Positions 57,111 to 64,000 of a DNA stretch of 64,000 nucleotides are shown here, in pieces; within the stretch, counting starts at the first letter, position 1, and the number at the start of each line of letters is the position of its first letter. The notes under the pieces were generated by a model. It was not told the origin of the DNA. It searched no databases and saw nothing but the letters and a program-made list of their open reading frames with translations. The position numbers were made by a program, and so were the translations under genes. Source of the DNA: Elusimicrobiota bacterium (GTDB taxonomy: Bacteria; Elusimicrobiota; Elusimicrobia; FEN-1173); assembly GCA_016714745.1 (NCBI GenBank), contig JADKCG010000004.1:62001-126000 (forward strand), read 5' to 3'.

Positions 57111-58366
57111 CGAGCAATGGCCTCGAACTCGATTCGGCGGAGCGCGGGCGCGGGGGGCGCCCGGTTTCCTAAGTAAAGAAAGCGCCCTTCGTTTAAATAG
57201 GAATTTTGCACTACGTAGGTTCCCACCACTTGGGCGCGCGCCAACGCCAACGCGTCGCTGTCCTTTTGGGTATCGGTCTCTTCCACGAACCCATAATTTC
57301 GGACGCGGACGTCGGGATAGCGGCGAAGAATGGATCCGAGCGCTTCAAGGGCTTCGAAAGACGTTGTTTGGAGAATAGCGCTTCCGGAGTCAAAGGTGAT
57401 GGGGGGGATTTTGTTTTCGTCGATCTTGTTTTGAAGAAGGGACAGCTCTTCTTGGGCCAGGAGCGTTGGATCCAATTCGACTTCGGGTTCGTCTGAGACA
57501 AGAGGGATTTCCAAATCGGCGTCGGAAATGTCGACGTTCGGTTTCATGGGAACCCAGCTTTCGGGAAGAAAGAAACGAAGCACCAGACTCCCCTCGAACA
57601 GTCGAAGGTCGCGGCCTTCCTCCGTGGCGTGAGAGAACCGGTGGGCCCCCACTTCAATGGACAGGTCCTGCATGTCAGAGAAACTGAGCCTCAATCCCAG
57701 CGAAAGGCCGGCGGTCCACCCGGTGTTCGACACGCTTGGAGAGGTGGCCTCCGCGTTGTTTCGGCTTACCCCTAGGGTGGCCAGAACGTAGGGGGTCCAC
57801 AGTCGTGTCCAGGGGAACTCCCGTTGGGCCCAGGCCGTGAGGGGGGACAATCGGATGTTGTTGGCGGGAGAGGTCCCTGAGCCGATGCTGTAACTGGAAA
57901 GTTGGCCGCCCACAGACCATTGGTCCGATACCTGGTATCCCAAACGTCCGCCAAAGAAAAGAGGTCGCTTGTGAGTGTCTGTGAACCCGGACGGAGAAAA
58001 AACAGACCCGCCTCCGGCTTGGAGGGCCAGAAAAACAGGAGAACTTTCTTCCGCAAAAAGGGAAGGGGCGGCGAGCCAGGGGATGACCATTAATAAAAGA
58101 AGCAAGGCCTTCTTCCCAAAAGAAAAGGGAGGGAAGACCGTTTCCTCTGGCGGGATCGGTTTTTTGCCGAGAAGACGGCGTGTCTCGTTTAACCCGGACT
58201 TTGCAATAGGCGCGAGCACCGAGATGAAGAAGCCGGCGGCTTTTTCGACGAAAAATGCGAAAGCGTAGCGGTGTCTACGGTTGAGCGTTTTGAGGAAGAA
58301 AAAGTCCCGGACTTTTTGTGGAATGCCGTGTCCTATTGCAAAATCCGGGTTTAAGGTCGATGTCAT
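57107..58366 (-). CDS. OmpA-family outer membrane protein; 5' end altered by a palindromic element
   Basis: An internal signal peptide FGKKALLLLLMVIPWLAAPSLFA is followed by a beta-rich domain of about 190 residues (outer-membrane-barrel-like, with FGGRLGYQVSDQWSVGGQLSSY), then a linker and a C-terminal OmpA-like peptidoglycan-binding domain (ITFDSGSAIL, YPDVRVRNYGFVEETDTQKD, LALARAQVVGTYVV). The ATG at 58366 overlaps the pdxA stop (ATGA), but the next 53 codons are the palindromic element, which puts the signal peptide near residue 83. A real start close to the signal (TTG 58105 or ATG 58090) is likelier for export; no clear ribosome site decides. Confidence 0.7.
   Translation of the reverse strand: MTSTLNPDFAIGHGIPQKVRDFFFLKTLNRRHRYAFAFFVEKAAGFFISVLAPIAKSGLNETRRLLGKKPIPPEETVFPPFSFGKKALLLLLMVIPWLAAPSLFAEESSPVFLALQAGGGSVFSPSGFTDTHKRPLFFGGRLGYQVSDQWSVGGQLSSYSIGSGTSPANNIRLSPLTAWAQREFPWTRLWTPYVLATLGVSRNNAEATSPSVSNTGWTAGLSLGLRLSFSDMQDLSIEVGAHRFSHATEEGRDLRLFEGSLVLRFFLPESWVPMKPNVDISDADLEIPLVSDEPEVELDPTLLAQEELSLLQNKIDENKIPPITFDSGSAILQTTSFEALEALGSILRRYPDVRVRNYGFVEETDTQKDSDALALARAQVVGTYVVQNSYLNEGRFLYLGNRAPPAPALRRIEFEAIAR
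58191..58351 (-). repeat. Palindromic element, copy 2 (161 bp), in frame with the OmpA-like gene
   Basis: Same 20-bp inverted ends and internal inverted pairs as the copies at 1872-2022 and 60943-61103. On the minus strand it reads open from the ATGA at the pdxA stop to the signal peptide, giving a segment with LNRRHRYA and FFVEKAAGFF. The two terminal arms differ by one base (GATTTT versus GACTTT). Confidence 0.9.
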
Positions 58367-59375
58367 CGTTTGGGTTCTTTTATCCCCGCCAATGTGAGCG
58401 CGGCAAGGCAGGCTTGAACGGTGGGTTCTGGGTCGGCTTGTTGAAAGGGGGGGCGGTTCTTTGCCAAATCGAAAGCCGTTCCGTGTCCGGGCGATGTTCG
58501 CACGAACGGCAGGCCGGCCGTCACATTGACGACCGCGCGGGGGTCGCACACCTTCAGAGGGATCATCCCCTGATCGTGATACAGCGATGCCACTAAATCA
58601 TAGGATCCGGCCCGGTGGTGGGACCAGGCACTGTCCGCCGGGAGCGGTCCTTCCGCACGGATACCTTTGCGTCGGAGCGCGGCCACCGCGGGGGCGACAA
58701 CGCGGCGTTCTTCACTTCCAAGAAGACCGTTGTCCCCGCGTGGGGGTTGAGACCGCAGAGGACCCAGCGGGGATGCTTCAGCCCGAGCGCTGACCGAGCC
58801 CATTGATCGGCCCGCACAACAGAATCGACGATGGCCCTCGCCGTCAAGGCTCCCGGGACCTCTTTGAGCGGCAGATGCCGTGTGACCAGCAGTGTGCGCA
58901 ACGTGCCCGCCATCATGATCATCTCAACCGGCCCGGCCCCGCTGAGCGCCGCCAACATCTCCGTGTGGCCGGGATACGCGAGGCCTGCGGCTTTGAACGA
59001 TTCTTTGGACACCGGACCTGTGACCACGGCGGCCACCTGACCGGATTGGGCAAGAGCGACCGCGGTTCGAACCGACTCACAGGCAGATTGCCCTCCCACT
59101 TTTTGGGCTTGACCCAGGACGAGGGTTCGAATGTTTGGATGAGGGATGTGCCAGACGTTCACTTGTCCGGGTTTTTCGGAATAGTCAGCCCAGTGGAGGA
59201 GGGGGGTCAGGCGTAGATTTTTTATTCGAACAAAATGATGGAGAACCCACGCGTCTCCCACCAGGATCGGTTTGGCTCTCCGACGAACGCGGGGATCCAA
59301 GGCCGCCCTCACTCCCACCCAGGGCCCGCACCCGGCGGGATCTCCGAGCGTGATGGCCAGAAAAGGACGGGTCAT
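58363..59375 (-). CDS. pdxA: 4-hydroxythreonine-4-phosphate dehydrogenase, one frameshift
   Basis: Vitamin B6 synthesis: NAD-dependent oxidation of 4-phosphohydroxy-threonine. ITLGDPAGCGPWVGVRAAL at the N-terminus, VVTGPVSKESF, GHTEMLAAL with a metal-binding histidine, LCGLNPHAG, then after correction DNGLLGSEER, SLYHDQGMIPLK and GTAFDLA. The frame breaks at CCCC in the given strand (58733-58736); one more base joins HAG to DNGLLGSEE. The rejoined length is about 337 residues, near normal. It follows the SurA-like gene, a conserved surA-pdxA order. Confidence 0.87.
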
Positions 59376-59468
59376 CGGGAGATCCCTCTCTTCCTTTGCC
59401 CGCCCCGGCGCCATGCCCCTGAGAAAAAGCGAACCGGCCTCCCAACGCAATGACTTGCCATCGGATTC

Positions 59469-60701
59469 TTACAGGCCGGCCAATTCCTCGGGAGTGATCA
59501 TAATTTTCACATCGCTGGTTTTGCGTAGGCCAGCGACGTACTCTTCAAAAGCGCTCTGCTGTGAGGAGCGGAAAAGATATTCGCGAAGATCGTTTTCGGC
59601 TTGGTCGTATCGGAGGGTTGTGGCGGCTTTTTTTTCAATGACTTTGATGAGGTGGAGGCCGAACTGCGTTTCAACGATATCGGAGACTTGGCCTTCTTTA
59701 AGTGAAAAGGCCGCCTTTTCGAAAGCGGGCACCATCTGGCCGCGGGCGAAAAAGTCCAGGTCTCCCCCTTTGACCGCGGAGCCCTTGTCCACCGAGTTCT
59801 TTTCCGCCAACCCGGCGAAATCCGCTCCGTTTTTTATTTGTTTTTGCAGGTCTTCCATTTTCTTTCGGACTTTGGCTTTCTCTTCCGGAGACGCTTTTTC
59901 CCATCCGGTGGGTTGACCCTGGTCGTTTGTGACGCTCAGAAGAATGTGGCGTGCGTGCACCTGTTCGGCCGTCATCCGGCCGAAATATTTCGCCATGGAT
60001 TCCAGGTCTTTCGCGGCTTCTGGGGAAAGGCCGGAAACCTCTTTGCCCGCTAACTTGGCGCTCAGTTGGGCGAAGAGGTTTTTGACGGCGTCATCCGAAG
60101 GGGGTTTCACCCGTTCTCGCACAATTTCAGAAGAGAGTTGAACGACGCTGAGTTGGTCGCGGATCCGATCGTTAAATTTCTTTGCGTCGATTCCCTCCTT
60201 GGCCAATTCGCTTTTGAATGTCGCTTCGGCTTCTTTTGTGGCCGCAGGGTTAGATTGGGAGAGTTCTTTCCACGCCGCCGCCAGGTCCGGAGTGCCATCG
60301 CCGTTCTCCCCCTGGGCGGCCATTTGGCGGCGAACGATGATTTGAAGGTCTTTGCGGCCGTTCTCGGGCAGAAAGCGGGCTTTGACTTGCAAAATGCCGT
60401 TTTCTAAATCCCGTTGAGGAACTCGAATCTTGCGTTTCTTGGCCTCTGCTTGCAAAACTTTGTCATCAATCATTTGGTCGAAAATTTTTTGTCGGGCGAA
60501 TTTCTTCGTTTCCTCGTTGAGCCCTTCGGGTGTGCCGTTCTCTTTTTGTTGGTCTTGAAAAGCCTCCCAATTCTTTTGCAAATCCGAGAGGAGAATCGTT
60601 TCGCCGTCAACGATGGCGATGGGCCGGTTGGTCAATTTCGCGGCGGTTAACGGGCCAACCGCGATGAAACAGAGGGCGAGGAAAAACATATTTTTATTCA
60701 A
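59469..60701 (-). CDS. SurA-like periplasmic peptidyl-prolyl isomerase/chaperone
   Basis: About 410 residues with an N-terminal signal (NKNMFFLALCFIAVGPLTAA). A SurA-type helical chaperone part (RPIAIVDGETILLSDLQKN and the following 200 residues) is followed by one PpiC/parvulin domain (HARHILLSV, GGDLDFFARGQMVPAFEKAAFSLKEGQVSDIVET-FGLHLIKV). SurA of E. coli has two such domains; here only one is clear. The TTG at 60701 was chosen because AGGAGG lies eight bases upstream. It probably helps fold outer-membrane proteins. Confidence 0.82.
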   Translation of the reverse strand: MNKNMFFLALCFIAVGPLTAAKLTNRPIAIVDGETILLSDLQKNWEAFQDQQKENGTPEGLNEETKKFARQKIFDQMIDDKVLQAEAKKRKIRVPQRDLENGILQVKARFLPENGRKDLQIIVRRQMAAQGENGDGTPDLAAAWKELSQSNPAATKEAEATFKSELAKEGIDAKKFNDRIRDQLSVVQLSSEIVRERVKPPSDDAVKNLFAQLSAKLAGKEVSGLSPEAAKDLESMAKYFGRMTAEQVHARHILLSVTNDQGQPTGWEKASPEEKAKVRKKMEDLQKQIKNGADFAGLAEKNSVDKGSAVKGGDLDFFARGQMVPAFEKAAFSLKEGQVSDIVETQFGLHLIKVIEKKAATTLRYDQAENDLREYLFRSSQQSAFEEYVAGLRKTSDVKIMITPEELAGL

Positions 60702-60942
60702 CGGGAATACCTCCTGAGGATGGTTAAAATTGACTCCCAATGGGCTCTCTTATGAAAAACGAGGGCCGCGCAAACCGTTCATGCCGCGGACTGGGGAAGA
60801 TCCAGGGGTCGACAATGTTTCTTCACTGCCGCCGACCAAACGGCTCCCAGGCTTTGGCCCAGAACGCACATTCTAATAAAATTAGCGTTTCAAATATATC
60901 ATATTGCCTGGGGATTCTGATCGGTTTCCCACCGGCTGATTC

Positions 60943-61103
60943 AACCCGGATTTTGCGATAGGACACGGCATTCGACGAAGAATCCGGGACTTTTTCTTCC
61001 TCAAAACGCTCAACCGTAGACACCGCTACGCTTTCGCGTTTTTCGTCGAAAAAGCCGCCGGCTTCTTCATCTCGGTGCTCGCGCCTATTGCAAAGTCCGG
61101 GTT
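60943..61103 (+). repeat. Palindromic element, copy 3 (161 bp)
   Basis: Full-length copy between the two isomerase genes, 59 bases from the end of one and about 240 bases upstream of the other. Same inverted ends, with one change (GCGATAGG) in the left arm, the CGTAG/CTACG centre and TTCGACGAA/TTCGTCGAA pairs. No target-site duplication is obvious. Confidence 0.9.
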
Positions 61104-61161
61104 CAACGAGCAGAGGAAAGGGTGTGTCTCTTTGAAATAGAGGAAAAAACCGGTTAAGAAA

Positions 61162-62058
61162 TTAGCGCGGTTCGGGCTTTTTTTCCAGCGGTGCGCTGTC
61201 GGTTGTTGAGGGGAACACAATGTCTTGTAAATGTTCGTTGTTCACCTGAACGCTGTGGCGTTGTCGAATCGTTTCGAACCACTTGTGGAGTTTGCGACTT
61301 TCCAGGGCCTGGCGGAGACGGGTTTTCATAGCGTCGTCGAGCGGGCGGGCCGACAGAGGTCGCTCGTCCCCTCGGCGTATGATGTGGAACCCGTAGGGGG
61401 AGACCACCACGTCGGAAGTGTCTCCTTTCTTCATGGAAAAAAGCGCGGTCTCGAATTCGGGGACCAGTGAACCGGGCAAGAGATACCCTGCGTCTCCACC
61501 TTTCTCTGCCGAAGGGGTGTCTTCGGAATGGGCCTTGGCCAAGGCGTCAAATTTTTCTCCGGCCGCGATTTTTTTTCGGATGTTTTCGGCCAGGGTGCGG
61601 TCGCTGACTAAAATGTGCGCCGCGCGCACCTCTTTCTCGGTTTCCCAAAAAGATCGAACATCCGCGTCGCTGATCTTGAGCGGACCGTTTTTTAGCGTTT
61701 TGGTGTATTGCCCCACCAACAGACGTTCCCGTTCCTCAAAATAACGTTCCCGAAGTCGTTTCTTCTGTTCTTTGAATTGTTCGCCCAGATCGGACAAAAG
61801 CATTTTTGTCTCGCTGTCGCGGGGTTTGGATTCCACTTCCGCCAGGATGATCTTCCGTCGCACCAACAGTTCCAAAAGTTCTTTCCTCCCGGCGGGGGTG
61901 CGAAGGTAGGTCTGGCTGGTGAAAGGAACACCCGCGATCTCTTTTTTGAAATCGGCGGCCGTCACGGAATGGGGCCCCACCTGGGCCAAGACAGGATCTT
62001 TTTCCCCGCAGGCTTGGCCGAGGAAAAGAGGAAGAACGAACCACAGGGGTGTGCGCAT
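61162..62058 (-). CDS. PpiC-type peptidyl-prolyl isomerase, probable lipoprotein
   Basis: A 298-residue protein. It starts MRTPLWFVLPLFLGQACGEKD, with an LGQAC lipobox (cysteine near residue 17). The chaperone-like N-terminal helices include LLELLVRRKIILAEVE, followed by a parvulin domain: VRAAHILVSDRTLAENIRKKI, SEKGGDAGYL-type loop, GSLVPEFETALFSMKKGDTSDVVVSPYGFHII. The tail is Pro/Lys-rich. A longer in-frame reading upstream lacks a ribosome site. It lies ten bases after mfd, probably in the same operon. Confidence 0.8.
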   Translation of the reverse strand: MRTPLWFVLPLFLGQACGEKDPVLAQVGPHSVTAADFKKEIAGVPFTSQTYLRTPAGRKELLELLVRRKIILAEVESKPRDSETKMLLSDLGEQFKEQKKRLRERYFEERERLLVGQYTKTLKNGPLKISDADVRSFWETEKEVRAAHILVSDRTLAENIRKKIAAGEKFDALAKAHSEDTPSAEKGGDAGYLLPGSLVPEFETALFSMKKGDTSDVVVSPYGFHIIRRGDERPLSARPLDDAMKTRLRQALESRKLHKWFETIRQRHSVQVNNEHLQDIVFPSTTDSAPLEKKPEPR

Positions 62059-62068
62059 GGGGGCATTC

Positions 62069-64000
62069 CTATCCCCTTTCCATTCCACTGTCCAGCGGGA
62101 GGGAGGAGAGAAACGCGGTGGTCCATCCCACCACGTCGGCGGGGAGGGGTTCTTCAAAACGCATTCCGAAGGGGGGGCCGGGGAGAAACGAAAATCGGGG
62201 CTTGAATTCTTCCGTCAACCGAAAGAGGGAGGGGGAATCCAACACCACGCCCTCCTCGAACCGAATCTCCAGGCCCCCTTTGGCCATCCCCATGTGGATC
62301 ACCCGGCGGGACCGCGCGGCGTGACGGAGCCGGGCCACGTCAAAAAGCCGTCGGGCGGGTTCCGGCATCCGACCACAGCGGTCTTCCAATTCGGCCGATA
62401 AAGAGTCGAGATCTTCCCTCGAGCGTCGAGCAGGCGTTTGTAAAATATGACTCGGTCGGATTCGGAAGGAAGATACGTTTCCGGCAGATAGGCGGAAACC
62501 GGGATTTCTATGGCCGGGTCGGTCCTGTTTGAACCGTGGGAGACAGATCCCTGGGGCCAGAACCGCCCTTTTTCTGATGTTCAATTTCATCGGTCAGAAG
62601 CCGACCATAAATCCAGACCCACGGCGTTGACGTAGCCGTGTTGTTCGGGGCCCAACAGGTTTCCGGCGCCGCGGATCTCCATGTCCCGCATGGCGAGCTT
62701 GAACCCGGACCCCAGGGAAGCGAATTCTTTGAGCGCGGAGAGCCGCTTTTGGGCTTCTTCGGTCAGGTCCGCGTCTTTTGAATAAAAAAGCATGCAATAG
62801 GCTTTCATTCGTTCCCGGCCCACCCGGCCCCGCAACTGGTAAAGTTGGGCCAGACCGAAGTCTTCCGCTTCTTCCACCACCAAGGTATTCACCGTGGGGA
62901 TGTCGAGGCCGGACTCGATGATGCTGGTGGCCAGAAGAATGTCGTATTTTCGGTGAAGGAAATCCCACATGATTTTTTCCAATTCCGACCCTGACATTTG
63001 GCCGTGGGCCAAGGCGATCTGGGCGGTGAGCCCATGGTCCCGCAGGGTGTCCGTTAACCATTGGCGGCGTTTCTCAATGGATTTGACACGGTTGTGAACG
63101 TAAAACACTTGCCCGCCGCGTCTCAGTTCCTGTTCCACGGAGGCCACCACCATTTTGGGGTCGAAGGGCCCCACATGGGTCCCGATGGGAAGCCGCCCTT
63201 CCGGCGGTGTTTCAATCACCGAGAGTCCTTTGAGCCCCCCCAGGGCTTGCCCCATGGTGCGAGGAATGGGTGTGGCGGAAAGGGCCAAGACGTCCACCAC
63301 GTCGCGGAAAGCCCGGATCTTTTCTTTCTGTTTCACCCCGAACCGATGCTCTTCATCAATAATCACGAGCCCGAGATCTTTGAACGCCACGTCTTTTGAA
63401 AGAAGCCGGTGTGTGCCGATCACGATGTCTACGACGCCGCGCCGAACCTCTTCAATGGCCACTTTTTGTTCCCCCGGTTTGCCGAACCGGGAAAGCACCG
63501 CCACTTTCACCGGATAATCGGCAAACCTCTCGCGGAAATTTCGCCCGTGCTGTTCAGCGAGAATCGTGGTTGGGACAAGAACCCCCACCTGTTTGCCGGC
63601 GCTGACCGCCTTAAACGCCGCGCGCATCGCGACCTCGGTTTTGCCATATCCCACGTCGCCGCAAACCACTCGGTCCATGGGGATCGGACTCATCATGTCG
63701 CGCCGGGTTTCTTCGATGGCTCGGGCTTGGTCGGGGGTGAGGTCGTAGAGGAATGAATCTCCGAATTCCTTTTCCATGTGGGTGTCGGAGGGAAACGAGA
63801 ACCCCTGGGTTTGAGCTCGCCGGGCGGCCCGGGCCAAGAGTTCCCGGGCGAGCTCCGCCACGGCTTTTTCCACCTCGGCCCGCGTGCGGTCCCAGGAGGC
63901 CGTATCCAAAGAGGAGAGAACGGGGCGTTTTCCCTCGGTGCCCACAAACTTGCGCACCTGGCGGAATTCAAAGAGGGGAACAAAGACCCGGTCTCCGCCT
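62069..64000 (-). CDS. mfd: Transcription-repair coupling factor Mfd, C-terminal part, several frameshifts
   Basis: Removes RNA polymerase stalled at DNA damage and recruits UvrA. From the window edge the frame covers the end of the RNA-polymerase-interacting domain (GDRVFVPLFEF, typical of Mfd), then the RecG-like motor: Walker A CGDVGYGKTEVA, DEEHRFGV, LSATPIPRTM, GRVGRERMKAY and RGAGNLLGPEQHGYVNAVG. After about 62620 the reading needs at least three small corrections (near 62611, 62530 and 62430) to join family-like pieces (RLLTDEIEH, AIEIPVSAYLPETYLPSESDR, REDLDSLSAELEDR). The N-terminus lies outside the window. Confidence 0.88.

Noticed and set aside
61026..61220. 64-codon minus-strand frame across palindromic copy 3
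   Set aside because: Made of repeat sequence plus the end of the isomerase gene in another frame; no independent support.
1..64000. CRISPR arrays, phage genes or toxin-antitoxin pairs
   Set aside because: No regularly spaced direct repeats, cas genes, integrase, capsid or typical toxin motifs were seen on either strand.

Overview
The window looks like a chromosome segment of a Gram-negative bacterium. It has an LPS-type heptosyltransferase, SurA/PpiC-like periplasmic isomerases, an OmpA-type protein, lipoproteins, and an O-antigen or exopolysaccharide locus. Gene content and style (many start/stop overlaps, frequent GTG and TTG starts) would suit an uncultured lineage such as Elusimicrobiota, but nothing here proves the taxon. 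Housekeeping parts look GC-rich; roughly 8-10 kb and 18.7-31.7 kb look clearly more AT-rich.

Layout. 1-3 kb: xseA-xseB (exonuclease VII), then a convergent, frame-disrupted waaF. 3-7.2 kb: a small exported DUF2914 protein with a strong terminator, then smc. 7.3-14.7 kb: first glycan block (WecG/TagA transferase, membrane glycosyltransferase, nucleotide-sugar dehydratase, flippase, O-antigen ligase/polymerase). 15-18.7 kb: a minus-strand block (FAD oxidoreductase, two family-2 glycosyltransferases, Gfo/Idh/MocA oxidoreductase). 19.1-33 kb: AT-rich glycan block with many transferases, a second flippase, several methyltransferases and decayed membrane genes. 33-45.7 kb: a compact plus-strand cassette with WbpB/D/E-like amino-sugar genes, a fused glycosyltransferase/phosphoglycosyl transferase, split transketolase, two aminotransferases, methyltransferases, an epimerase and GmhB. 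45.7-55 kb: metK-ahcY, hisF-hisI, lepB and trpEGDCF. 55-64 kb (minus strand): tRNA-Ser, smpB, tRNA-Leu, TPR protein, DUF4398 lipoprotein, OmpA-like protein, pdxA, SurA-like isomerase, a second isomerase lipoprotein and the C-terminal two-thirds of mfd.

How it fits together. The 7-46 kb region should build and modify a surface polysaccharide: nucleotide-sugar synthesis, initiation on the lipid carrier, chain assembly, flipping and ligation/polymerisation. At least six methyltransferases sit in it, and metK-ahcY lies directly downstream, so SAM supply and S-adenosylhomocysteine removal adjoin the main consumers.

The most unusual feature is a family of about 150-160 bp palindromic elements with 20-bp inverted ends, present three times (1872-2022, 58191-58351, 60943-61103). 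One copy supplies the stop codon of waaF. Another is open in frame at the 5' end of the OmpA-like gene. A second, unrelated palindromic element with a cloverleaf-like layout sits at 14791-14912.

Caution: about eleven genes are broken by small indels, several at G/C runs, including genes expected to be needed (pdxA, mfd). Some or all may be assembly or read errors. None is seen between about 31 and 58 kb.
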